Below are positions 18,213 through 26,729 of a stretch of DNA of 64,000 bases, one piece after another. Numbering within the stretch: the first letter of the stretch is position 1; each line of letters opens with the position of its first letter. Position numbers and translations under genes: made by a program. This stretch comes from Cognatitamlana onchidii (GTDB lineage: Bacteria > Bacteroidota > Bacteroidia > Flavobacteriales > Flavobacteriaceae), in NCBI RefSeq assembly GCF_004804355.1, contig NZ_SRWZ01000005.1, positions 186,001 through 250,000 of the forward strand. The letters run 5' to 3'. The notes below the pieces were generated by a model. The model was not told the origin of the DNA. It made no database searches and was given only the letters and a program-made list of their open reading frames with translations.

Positions 18213-18860
18213 TTAAAAAGAATATTTTCTAAGCAGGATATTTTTATTGATTTTGTTAAATAAATTAATATTCAGGTGAAGTTCAGTATGTCTTACTTGC
18301 AATTTCTTTTTAAACCTAATACTAGATTTGTTGAGATACTCGGTAATACTATATACCGTATCTATGCCTTCCTTCTTTAGCAATTCACAACAGTGATACC
18401 TTAAGTAAGGGGCAATATTTCTTCCTCTAAAAGATTCAAAAGTATACATACTATGCAAATAAGCTTCATTGGATTTAAACTTAAATGTTCTACCTCTAAA
18501 ACTATAGTTATCTCTTTGAACGAACATATAAGCAACAAGATCTTTATAACACCTCAAGCCAATACAAGCTTGTCCATCTTCAAAATATTTAATTAAATCC
18601 TTGTGAGCTATCCCTTTTACAACCTGTTTCACATAAACTAAATCTTCTTTGCCTAAAAACGAAACCTCAAATCCTGATTGATCTCCGGCAATGCATGGTG
18701 GTTTTATCTTATCTTTCCCTTCTATGGTCCAATAATAAGGCATCACATCTATACCAATATGAGCAAGGCGATTCCGTATGCCTTGAAATAGCATACCATA
18801 TTTTAAAATATTCCAAAACCACTTAACTTTGTAAAAGCGTTCTTGTCGACCTAGTTCCAT
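18213..18860 (-). CDS. Putative GNAT-type acetyltransferase
   Basis: About 215 residues from the ATG at 18860; a longer frame starts at 18917. The C-terminal ~110 residues have a GNAT-like order of strands and helices: VAYMFVQRDNYSFRGRT, EAYLHSMYTFESFRGRNIAPYLRYHCCELLKKEGIDTVYS, and LNKSSIRFKKKL. RGRNIAPYL could be the acetyl-CoA-binding loop (RGxGxA-like, with Asn in place of Gly). The acceptor is unknown. The gene follows topB by 72 bp on the same strand. Confidence 0.5.
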   Translation of the reverse strand: MELGRQERFYKVKWFWNILKYGMLFQGIRNRLAHIGIDVMPYYWTIEGKDKIKPPCIAGDQSGFEVSFLGKEDLVYVKQVVKGIAHKDLIKYFEDGQACIGLRCYKDLVAYMFVQRDNYSFRGRTFKFKSNEAYLHSMYTFESFRGRNIAPYLRYHCCELLKKEGIDTVYSITEYLNKSSIRFKKKLQVRHTELHLNINLFNKINKNILLRKYSF

Positions 18861-18931
18861 GTATAAATTCAATATTGAGTAAAATACAACTTTGTTTTTT
18901 CTTACAAAAAAAAGCACACTGAAGTATTGAA

Positions 18932-21226
18932 CTAATAGCTACTGCACAATATGCTATACACATGCTCTTTGGTAAATGGCATACCCTTCAAACTACTTCT
19001 TACTACATCATAAGGCACCTTAAAATCACACCCCGATTTGTATGCCGAGCACCCATAGGCTGTTTTTCCTTTAATAACTATTCCTTTCTTACACTTTGGA
19101 CACTCTAATCTATTTACAGTTTCTTCAGAATCCACTACTTTTTTAGGCTCCAATTTTAACTTAAAATAGTCATCAAAACGCAGTAAGCCTTCTGTTGCTC
19201 CTTTCTCCGTCTTAAATCCTTTAAGGTTCACCGTAGAACCTTTTTTTAAAAGCCTTATAAACTGTTTTTCAGAAATCTTCTTACTTGCGAACTTAAAAGG
19301 TAACACAAAATCGCACCCAGTTTTAAATAATGAGCAACCATAAGCCGAATTTCCTTTGATAATATATCCTTCTTTACATTTCGGGCAGGTTTCAGAACTT
19401 ATACCCTGTTGTCTCTTGGTGCTTGTTTTAACTTCCTTCTTTTTCCTGTTAGATTCATAGGAAATATTGGCTCGTTTGGTTTCGCTTCGAACTTCATAAA
19501 CTAGAGCATCCACCATTCGCTTCATGTTACTTATAAATGCCTTTGCGCTAAACTCACCTTTTTCAATATCCTTGAGCTGCTTTTCCCAAGATCCGGTTAG
19601 TTCTGCCGATTTTAGCAGGTTATTTTTAATGGTTTCTATGAGTTGAATACCTGTTTCTGTTGGTAAAACCTGCTTTTTATTACGTTTAATATACTTTCTT
19701 CTAAAAAGTGTTTCAATTATATTCGCTCTAGTAGACGGTCGACCAATCCCATTTTCTTTCATTAAATCGCGCAATTCATCATCATCAACCTGCTTTCCTG
19801 CCGTCTCCATAGCTCTTAATAAGGAGGCTTCTGTAAATTGATTAGGAGGCTTAGTTTCCTTTTCTAAAAATGACGGTTCATGCATTCCTTTTTCTCCCTT
19901 TTCAAAAGTAGGTAGAACCCCTGACTCCTTTTTTTTATCGTCAGGATTTTCAAATACTATGCGCCACCCTTTATCAAGAATCTCTTTGCCTGTGGTTTTA
20001 AACATAACTTGAGCAGCAACTCCCGTTACATTTGTATTAGATACGGCACAGTCTTCGTAAAAAACAGCAATAAAACGTTTCACTATAATATCATAAACTT
20101 GCTGTTGGCTATAAGCCAAGTTAGTCTGCAAGCCTGTTGGAATTATAGCATGATGATCGGTAACCTTTTTATCATTAAAAACCCGTTTCGATTTTTTAAT
20201 CGTCTTGCCAATTAAAGGTTGGGTAAGTGATGCATAATTAGTTAATTTTTTAAGAATGCCTTCCACTTTTGGGTAAATATCTGTTGGCAAAAAAGTGGTA
20301 TCTACTCTGGGGTAAGTCACTACTTTACGCTCATATAATGCCTGTACAATTTTTAAAGTTTCTTCGGCTGAAAACCCGAATTTTGTATTACAATACACCT
20401 GCAACCCTGTTAAATCGAACAGCTTAGGCGCATACTCTTTTCCCTTCTTTTTTATTATAGATTTAATTTCAAAAACACTTTGTTTCACTTTATTAGCCAT
20501 AGCTTCTCCATCTTCCTTCTTTAAAAAGCGTCCCTCCTCATAGCTAAACAAAGTATCTCTATACATAGTCTGCAGTTCCCAATATGGCTGTGGTTTAAAG
20601 TTTTCAATAGCTTTAAATCTCTGGACCACCATTGCTAATGTTGGTGTTTGAACTCTTCCTACAGACAAAACTTGCTTATAACCACCATGTTTCAGCGTGT
20701 ATAGTCTGGTTGCATTTATGCCCAAAAGCCAATCCCCAATCGCTCTAGAAAATCCAGCATAATAGAGGTTATCGTATTGCTTTGAAGGCCTCAAGTTTTC
20801 AAATCCTTCCTTTATTGCTTCGGTGGTTAGCGATGATATCCATAAACGCTGAACCTCGCCTTTATAATTGGCTTCATTGAGCACCCACCGCTGGATGAGC
20901 TCGCCTTCCTGACCAGCATCGCCACAGTTTATAACCACATCTGCTTTATCAAATAACGCCTTTACTACTTTAAACTGCTTTTGAATACCTGAATTAGAAA
21001 CCACTTTTGTTTCAAATTTCTCAGGCAGCATAGGCAAGTTATTTAAATCCCAGCTTTTCCAATATGGCTTATAGTCTGTGGGTTCTTTTAAAGTACATAA
21101 ATGACCAAACGTATATGTAACGGCATAACCATTACCCTCAAAATAACCATCTCGTTTAGTATTTGCACCCAATACAGAGGCAATCTCTCTAGCAACGCTG
21201 GGCTTTTCTGCGATACAGACTTTCAT
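18932..21226 (-). CDS. topB: Type IA DNA topoisomerase (topoisomerase III-like)
   Basis: 764 residues. The Toprim domain opens the protein (KVCIAEKPSVAREIASVLG); the acidic motif reads CGDAGQEGELIQ (D103, E107) where most type IA enzymes have DxDxE. The catalytic tyrosine is Y305 in VTYPRVDTTFLP, and RPSTRANIIETL follows. Two C-terminal zinc-ribbon-like repeats (CPKCKEGYIIKG..GC, CPKCKKGIVIKG..GC) start near 610 and 720. The enzyme relaxes or decatenates DNA. The DAGQE variant is a known TopB branch in Bacteroidota and their conjugative elements, but no mobility genes flank it here. Confidence 0.9.
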   Translation of the reverse strand: MKVCIAEKPSVAREIASVLGANTKRDGYFEGNGYAVTYTFGHLCTLKEPTDYKPYWKSWDLNNLPMLPEKFETKVVSNSGIQKQFKVVKALFDKADVVINCGDAGQEGELIQRWVLNEANYKGEVQRLWISSLTTEAIKEGFENLRPSKQYDNLYYAGFSRAIGDWLLGINATRLYTLKHGGYKQVLSVGRVQTPTLAMVVQRFKAIENFKPQPYWELQTMYRDTLFSYEEGRFLKKEDGEAMANKVKQSVFEIKSIIKKKGKEYAPKLFDLTGLQVYCNTKFGFSAEETLKIVQALYERKVVTYPRVDTTFLPTDIYPKVEGILKKLTNYASLTQPLIGKTIKKSKRVFNDKKVTDHHAIIPTGLQTNLAYSQQQVYDIIVKRFIAVFYEDCAVSNTNVTGVAAQVMFKTTGKEILDKGWRIVFENPDDKKKESGVLPTFEKGEKGMHEPSFLEKETKPPNQFTEASLLRAMETAGKQVDDDELRDLMKENGIGRPSTRANIIETLFRRKYIKRNKKQVLPTETGIQLIETIKNNLLKSAELTGSWEKQLKDIEKGEFSAKAFISNMKRMVDALVYEVRSETKRANISYESNRKKKEVKTSTKRQQGISSETCPKCKEGYIIKGNSAYGCSLFKTGCDFVLPFKFASKKISEKQFIRLLKKGSTVNLKGFKTEKGATEGLLRFDDYFKLKLEPKKVVDSEETVNRLECPKCKKGIVIKGKTAYGCSAYKSGCDFKVPYDVVRSSLKGMPFTKEHVYSILCSSY

Positions 21227-21334
21227 TTACTTATTATTATTGAAGCAAGGCAAAGTAAAAATTTTCCAGAATTTTAAAAAAGGGACTTATTAGGAGTTAT
21301 TAACGGACTTTCTTAATTTTTAAAGACAGTTGGC

Positions 21335-22132
21335 TTACCACTCTCTTAACTTGTCTAATTCTGCTTGAGCCTTGATTTCAGACTTGGGTATAACTTTTAA
21401 AAAAGACGGGTGCTGCTCTATTGCAAACTCAATTTTCTTGACAATTTCATCAGTCGTTTCATTATCATAATCTATTTCAAGCGGAGCCTTGATTTCCATA
21501 GATTGTAATATATTTTTCTTCTTTACGCGCAGTCCTTTTTTATCAAACGAACGCCGAAACCCATCAATAACAATAGGAATCACAACAGGGTTATAGCGTT
21601 TTATAATATGTGCTGTCCCTTTTCTTATAGGCTTAAATGGTGTGGTTGTACCTTGAGGAAAGGTAATTACCCAGCCATCATCAAGAGCTTTACCAATATT
21701 AGAGATATCACTCATCCTTACCTGCCTGTTCACATCTTTTCCTTCAGACCTCCAAGTACGCTCAATACTAATAGAGCCCACATAGGCCAAAATTTTTGGC
21801 AACAAGCCTGCTTTCATAGTTTCTTTAGCGGCTACATAATAAATATTTAGCTTAGGATTCCATATGTAACCAACATGTTTAATAGAGTCTACACGCCCAC
21901 TTAAACTAGCATTAAACACATGAAACATAGCCACAACATCAGCAAAGTATGTTTGATGATTTGATATAAACAGCACATTGGTATCAGGAAGGTCTTTAAG
22001 AATCTCGGATCCTTCAATTTGTAACTCGTTAAATCCTCTAAACCTTCTATGGGTAAGCAGTCCGAAAACTCGAATAATCCACTTCTTTAAAAATAATATA
22101 TGTCCAAACGGATTTCTTTTAAACAATCCCAT
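21335..22132 (-). CDS. 1-acyl-sn-glycerol-3-phosphate acyltransferase-like protein
   Basis: 265 residues of the PlsC/LPLAT superfamily, which moves an acyl chain onto a glycerolipid at the inner membrane. The first block reads SNHQTYFADV (H59, D65), one residue longer than the standard HX4D. The glycerophosphate block reads TFPQGTTTPF instead of FPEGTR. PVVIPIVIDGFRRSF matches the later conserved block. It is 52 bp downstream of the Nudix gene on the same strand and probably co-transcribed with it. Substrate remains open because of the altered motifs. Confidence 0.75.
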   Translation of the reverse strand: MGLFKRNPFGHILFLKKWIIRVFGLLTHRRFRGFNELQIEGSEILKDLPDTNVLFISNHQTYFADVVAMFHVFNASLSGRVDSIKHVGYIWNPKLNIYYVAAKETMKAGLLPKILAYVGSISIERTWRSEGKDVNRQVRMSDISNIGKALDDGWVITFPQGTTTPFKPIRKGTAHIIKRYNPVVIPIVIDGFRRSFDKKGLRVKKKNILQSMEIKAPLEIDYDNETTDEIVKKIEFAIEQHPSFLKVIPKSEIKAQAELDKLREW

Positions 22133-22183
22133 AAATCACACGTCAAATTTGTTGGTTGGTCACAAAGGTAATAAATCTGTGAA

Positions 22184-22825
22184 CTACACAAGTTGTTTTA
22201 ATAAGTCTTTAATTTCACTGAGCATCATGGCGGTAGCTCCCCAAACCACATGATTATTCAATTTAAAGGCAGGCACCTCAACATCAACACTATAAGAGGT
22301 TTTAACCGTTCTTGTAATCAATGCCGATTCGTCTAAAAAGTCGTCCAAATTTACTTCTATAATAGCTTCTACCTCATCCTCTTGCTTAACAAAACGCGGT
22401 GTTTTTTGAGTAATGCCTATAAAAGGTTGCACATAAAAATTGCTTGGTGGGATATAAACTTGTGATAACTTTCGTTTTATTTCAACCATACTCGAGGAGA
22501 CTCCAACCTCCTCAAAAGTCTCTCTTAAAGCTGTTTTTTCAAGATTCCTGTCTGAAGCATCCAACTTACCTCCTGGAAATGCTACTTGTGCAGAATGCAC
22601 CCCTTTATAGGTCTTCCTTAAAATAAGCACAAAATGAGTCAGGTTACCATCGCTTGGATAAAAAAGAGCCAGAACACCAGCCTCTTTCGCTGTACTAACA
22701 GCTTTTTCTTGCTGTTTTAAAAGTGCTCTACGAAATGGCGGTACCATTTTAAAGTGGGAGTCTTCTGCTGGAAGCGGTATATTTTTTATTTTTGAAAGCG
22801 ATTGTAAAAAAACATCAAAATTCAT
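22184..22825 (-). CDS. Nudix hydrolase, CoA pyrophosphatase-like
   Basis: 213 residues. FPGGKLD and ALRETFEEVGV (about 83-109) form the Nudix box with its metal-binding REx2EE. The upstream context (HSAQVAFPGG preceded by VLILRKTY) follows the NudL/CoA-diphosphatase pattern. The reaction would split CoA or its oxidised form into phosphopantetheine and ADP. The start codon is only 2 bp from the start of the divergent cyclophilin gene at 22828. PlsC-like acyltransferase follows downstream. Confidence 0.82.
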   Translation of the reverse strand: MNFDVFLQSLSKIKNIPLPAEDSHFKMVPPFRRALLKQQEKAVSTAKEAGVLALFYPSDGNLTHFVLILRKTYKGVHSAQVAFPGGKLDASDRNLEKTALRETFEEVGVSSSMVEIKRKLSQVYIPPSNFYVQPFIGITQKTPRFVKQEDEVEAIIEVNLDDFLDESALITRTVKTSYSVDVEVPAFKLNNHVVWGATAMMLSEIKDLLKQLV

Positions 22826-22827
22826 TT

Positions 22828-23532
22828 ATGAGAACTGTCCTAGGTTTTTGCTTCTTATTTCTGTTTTTAAACTGTGAAGATAAAAAAACAAAACATAAGG
22901 CTGAACCGCAAATTGAAAACACTAAACAGGTAAAACAAACAAAGAAAAAAACTATTCCTGAGTTACCGGAGCGAGAATTCCCCAAGCTAAATTCAAGAAG
23001 TGCCATGGATTTCTTCTTAGAGTACGATAAGCATCATAAAGAAAATAAAGTGCGGCTAACAACAGATTTTGGAGAAATTGATATCCTGCTTTTTAATGAA
23101 ACCAAGTTTCATCGCTCTAATTTTATTTGGTTGACTAAACAAAACTATTTTGATGGCACTCAATTTTATCGGGTAATTGATAATTTTATGGTTCAAGCAG
23201 GAAATAGCGATGACAAAAAAACAGCCAGAAAAAGGGCTCATATTGGAAAATATCTGCTTCCTGCCGATACTAAAAGAGGATTCAAACATGATAGAGGCGT
23301 TGTTTCTATGCCTAGTAGCGAAATTGACAATCCGCATAAATTAGCATCTCCCTATGAGTTCTTTATAGTGCAACAAAAAGGAGGCGCACATTTTTTAGAT
23401 GGTGATTATACCATTTTTGGACGTGTTACTAGAGGTATGGATGTGGTCGATAAAATTGCTGCTGTAGACACTGATGACGGGGACTGGCCGATGAAAAATA
23501 TTTATATTAGAAAAGCTGAGATTATTAATTAG
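22828..23532 (+). CDS. Cyclophilin-type peptidyl-prolyl isomerase lipoprotein
   Basis: About 234 residues from the ATG at 22828; the longer frame (22792) would overlap the divergent Nudix gene and bury the signal peptide. The signal peptide ends in lipobox LNC (Cys14). The cyclophilin domain begins near residue 70 (RLTTDFGEIDILLF) and has FYRVIDNFMVQAGN, FKHDRGVVSM, ASPYEFFIVQ and YTIFGRV. It assists folding of periplasmic or outer membrane proteins. Its 3' end overlaps the end of the convergent TRIC-type gene by 4 bp. Confidence 0.88.
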   Translation: MRTVLGFCFLFLFLNCEDKKTKHKAEPQIENTKQVKQTKKKTIPELPEREFPKLNSRSAMDFFLEYDKHHKENKVRLTTDFGEIDILLFNETKFHRSNFIWLTKQNYFDGTQFYRVIDNFMVQAGNSDDKKTARKRAHIGKYLLPADTKRGFKHDRGVVSMPSSEIDNPHKLASPYEFFIVQQKGGAHFLDGDYTIFGRVTRGMDVVDKIAAVDTDDGDWPMKNIYIRKAEIIN

Positions 23533-24161
23533 AAACCGTTTCCCGGCCCCGATTTATTACCGTAAATACTAGGCAAGGCAATTTTAAATTTAACCGCAAG
23601 TAACCTTATTACAACCACCATAACTGCAGCTATTATAAACGCCACATTGTTTTTAATAGGGAGCTCACTAAGTAAAAAGTACGCAGTACCTCCTAAAATA
23701 CAAGCGGTTGCATAAATCTCTTTTCTAAAGATAACGGGAATCTCGTTACACAATATATCCCTTATAACACCTCCAAAACTTGCCGTTATAGTTCCTAAAG
23801 CAATACAAATTATAGGATGTAGTCCTGCTAAAATCCCTTTTTCAATACCAACAAGGGTATATAGGCCAATACCAATAGTATCAAATAAAAAAAGAGAGGT
23901 TCTCAAGTAATTAATTTTACTTTTAAACACAATGGCTAATACAGAAGCTGCAAGAATGGAATAAGTATAATTCATATCCTGCATCCAGCTTACAGGCGTA
24001 TTACCAATAAGTAAATCGCGCAATGTACCACCTCCAACAGCGGTTACAAAGGCTATTATTAATATTCCAAATAAATCCATTTTTTTGTTGATAGCCACTA
24101 AAACGCCAGAGATGGCAAAAGCAATAGTTCCAAGAATATCAATTGTATAAAACATACCCAT
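23529..24161 (-). CDS. TRIC/UPF0126-type cation channel family membrane protein
   Basis: 210 residues with about seven hydrophobic helices and an internal repeat: each half has a glycine-rich motif (VTAVGGGTLRDLL near 40-52, and TASFGGVIRDIL near 125-137). These are the KEV/GG-R-D signatures of prokaryotic TRIC channels (YadS/YicG family). Prokaryotic members conduct monovalent cations. A second ATG two codons in is an alternative start. Confidence 0.85.
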   Translation of the reverse strand: MGMFYTIDILGTIAFAISGVLVAINKKMDLFGILIIAFVTAVGGGTLRDLLIGNTPVSWMQDMNYTYSILAASVLAIVFKSKINYLRTSLFLFDTIGIGLYTLVGIEKGILAGLHPIICIALGTITASFGGVIRDILCNEIPVIFRKEIYATACILGGTAYFLLSELPIKNNVAFIIAAVMVVVIRLLAVKFKIALPSIYGNKSGPGNGF

Positions 24162-24273
24162 AAAAATTCACCTTAATTCATAGAGTGATAAAAAATTAAA
24201 ACAAAAACTATTTACCTTTTACTTAAAATAGCCTCTCCTTTTGTTAATACAAAGAGAATAGTCATATGTTCAA

Positions 24274-24993
24274 CTACATATTTTGCGTATAAAAATTATA
24301 GTCCTTTAATATAACATCAATAAATTCAATATCTGTCTTTTGAATTACGTTCTTAATACCAACAACATCTATAATCTTAGACCTCAACTTAATTAACGTT
24401 TGATAATCTTTAGAGGCTCGGGCCACGTTAAAGGTATCTTTTATAATGCGGGCATCATTATCAGACAGCTTAATAACATTGGGATAGCTAGGCCTATAAT
24501 CGTCTCTTAAATCTTCTAAAATGGTATGGTTTATACTAACACTATCTTTTAAACTAATAACTGCCGTTCCCGCCGCCATATCACCTAAACGCTGGGTTTT
24601 TCTATTAAATAGCATGACGAAAAAACCCAAACCAAAAATATAAACATCTACAATTCTAAAAAACCAACGTACCACGTAATCTGAAAATGATGCTTGATAC
24701 CCATCAAATTTAACAACTCTTATTTTCATAACCCGTTTACCTATAGTCTGCCCTTGAAAAAAAGACTCCAAAGCCAAAGTATAAAACATTACAGGAAAGC
24801 TTAACACTGTATTTATCGCAATTTGCGACCACTGATCCATATTGTCGAATGCTCCAAAAGTCCAATTAAGAATTAACATGTAACCAATCTTAATTACCGA
24901 ATCTATAATAAAAGCAAGCAAACGCACTCCAGGACCAGAGGCATTAAACGAAATTTTCACATTTTGAGTAGTGTTAATTTGTAACTCTGACAT
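24274..24993 (-). CDS. RDD-family membrane protein
   Basis: 239 residues. The RDD motif region opens with NASGPGVRLLAFIIDSVIKIGYML and continues with GQTIGKRVMKIRVVKFDG and RIVDVYIFGLGFFVML...RKTQRLGDMAAGT. Three to four membrane helices are followed by a ~80-residue cytoplasmic tail. It is divergent from SpoIIM with 24 bp between the start codons, and it belongs to the same conserved neighbourhood (RDD, SpoIIM, DUF4129, DUF4350, MoxR, DUF58). Its role is unknown; RDD proteins have been linked to ion transport. Confidence 0.82.
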   Translation of the reverse strand: MSELQINTTQNVKISFNASGPGVRLLAFIIDSVIKIGYMLILNWTFGAFDNMDQWSQIAINTVLSFPVMFYTLALESFFQGQTIGKRVMKIRVVKFDGYQASFSDYVVRWFFRIVDVYIFGLGFFVMLFNRKTQRLGDMAAGTAVISLKDSVSINHTILEDLRDDYRPSYPNVIKLSDNDARIIKDTFNVARASKDYQTLIKLRSKIIDVVGIKNVIQKTDIEFIDVILKDYNFYTQNM

Positions 24994-25017
24994 ATTATAT
25001 TTTAATTTATCAAATAT

Positions 25018-26007
25018 ATGAGAGAAGTTTCATTCATCAAGCAAAATAAGGAAAAATGGTTAAGTTTTGAAAGGGCTGTTTTTCAAAACGACTTCGAAAA
25101 CCCAGATGAATTAGCCTCGCAATATATTCAGTTGATTAATGATTTGGCTTATGCCCAAACTTACTACCCAAAAAGTAAAGTTATTGCTTACCTAAATCAA
25201 CTAGCTGCCAAGGCTTTTCAAAAAATTTATAAGACCAAACGCGAAGATAGTCACAGAATCTTTAGTTTTTGGAAAACCGAAGTCCCTCTTATTTGCTATC
25301 AGTATAGAAAATTCATCTACGTTGCTTTCATCATCTTTTTTGCATTTACATTTATTGGCGCCATTTCTGCAGCCAATGATGAGGGATTTGTTCGCTCTAT
25401 TTTAGGCGATAATTATGTAAACATGTCTCTAGAAAACATTGAAGCCGGCGACCCTGTGGCCGTATACAAAAGTGGTAGCAATTGGGGCAGTTTTATAGGA
25501 ATAACCATTAATAACCTTAAAGTGGGTATTATTGCATTTGTACTAGGCGTATTTTTAGGTATTGGCACCTTATACATCATGTTTAACAACTGTATTATGT
25601 TGGGATCGTTTCAGTATTTTTTTTATGACAAAGGTGTGTTTTGGGAGAGCGTTAGAGGTATCTGGATTCATGGCGCTATGGAAATTTTTGCCATTGTTAT
25701 AGAAGCCGCCGCAGGCTTACTTCTTGGTGCTGCCATTTTATTTCCAGGCACACATTCAAGATACACATCCTTTAAAATAGGAGCAAAAACGGGTATTAAA
25801 ATTTTAATAAGTACATTTCCTTTTACATTTACAGCTGGTTTTTTAGAAGGCTTTGTTACAAGATATTCTAACATTATGCCGCATTGGTTATCTGTTGGCA
25901 TTATACTAACTACGCTTAGTGTTATTACATATTACTATTTAATTTACCCTTATAAAGTGCAAAAACAAATTACACAACCCAAAAATTTTAGTTCACTTTC
26001 TCTTTGA
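25018..26007 (+). CDS. SpoIIM-like (stage II sporulation protein M) membrane protein
   Basis: 329 residues. A cytoplasmic N-terminus of ~90 residues (REVSFIKQNKEKWLSFE, then YPKSKVIAYLNQLAAKAF) precedes five hydrophobic helices, including IEAAAGLLLGAAILFPG near 245. This is the SpoIIM fold used in Firmicutes for septal peptidoglycan hydrolysis, but Bacteroidota do not sporulate, so its role here differs. The stop overlaps the start of the next gene by 4 bp (ATGA), indicating translational coupling. Confidence 0.82.
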   Translation: MREVSFIKQNKEKWLSFERAVFQNDFENPDELASQYIQLINDLAYAQTYYPKSKVIAYLNQLAAKAFQKIYKTKREDSHRIFSFWKTEVPLICYQYRKFIYVAFIIFFAFTFIGAISAANDEGFVRSILGDNYVNMSLENIEAGDPVAVYKSGSNWGSFIGITINNLKVGIIAFVLGVFLGIGTLYIMFNNCIMLGSFQYFFYDKGVFWESVRGIWIHGAMEIFAIVIEAAAGLLLGAAILFPGTHSRYTSFKIGAKTGIKILISTFPFTFTAGFLEGFVTRYSNIMPHWLSVGIILTTLSVITYYYLIYPYKVQKQITQPKNFSSLSL

Positions 26008-26729
26008 AAAACTTTCGATGTCATAACTTTTCTCTTTTGATTTTTGTGGTTATCTGCCACAGTATCATATATGCGCAATTAGATAGTTCTACTTTTACTA
26101 TCAGGCATTTTGACGACGATTTCAAAGAACGATACTCAAGTGACAAATTTAATTATGAAGGTAAAGCCATTATCTCACAAACACCCGCTGGATCGGGTAA
26201 TTATGAGGACTATAAAGACCGTAAGCCTCGCCAAAACGAAGAAAACAATTCAGACTATTTTTCAATAAATTTAGGCCCTCTTGCTTGGCTGTTTTATCTT
26301 GCTATTGCTGGAGCAGTTATTTTTTTGGTATACATTATTTTTAATGAGGGCGGAACCAGTTTATTCACTTCTAAGAGAAACAAAAAAATTAACAACTATC
26401 AAGAAATAACAGCCAATAACATTGAAAACACAGACATTAATAGCTTAATAAAAGATGCCGAAAACAACCAAGATTTTAGGCTTGCCATTCGATACCATTA
26501 CCTTCTAGTATTGAAGACCTTGAGCCTAAAAGACCATATTAGGTTTGAAGAAGATAAGACGAACAGTGAATACCAAAGTGAAGTAAGCACAACTCCTTTT
26601 AGTAAAAACTTTGCATACACCTCATACCTATATAATTACGTTTGGTATGGCAAATTTCCATTATCATTTTCTAAGTATGAAAAAGCTAAAACTAACTTTA
26701 CCACACTTATAAAGCAGGTGAACGCATGA
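26004..26729 (+). CDS. DUF4129-type membrane protein of MoxR cluster
   Basis: 241 residues. An N-terminal signal or anchor segment is followed by an extracytoplasmic stretch with a charged region (DYKDRKPRQNEENNSD), a helix near 90-115 (LGPLAWLFYLAIAGAVIFLVYII), and a cytoplasmic C-terminal helical region with AIRYHYLLVLKTLS. DUF4129-type proteins have this C-terminal layout. It overlaps both neighbours by 4 bp. Function unknown. Confidence 0.65.
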   Translation: MKNFRCHNFSLLIFVVICHSIIYAQLDSSTFTIRHFDDDFKERYSSDKFNYEGKAIISQTPAGSGNYEDYKDRKPRQNEENNSDYFSINLGPLAWLFYLAIAGAVIFLVYIIFNEGGTSLFTSKRNKKINNYQEITANNIENTDINSLIKDAENNQDFRLAIRYHYLLVLKTLSLKDHIRFEEDKTNSEYQSEVSTTPFSKNFAYTSYLYNYVWYGKFPLSFSKYEKAKTNFTTLIKQVNA

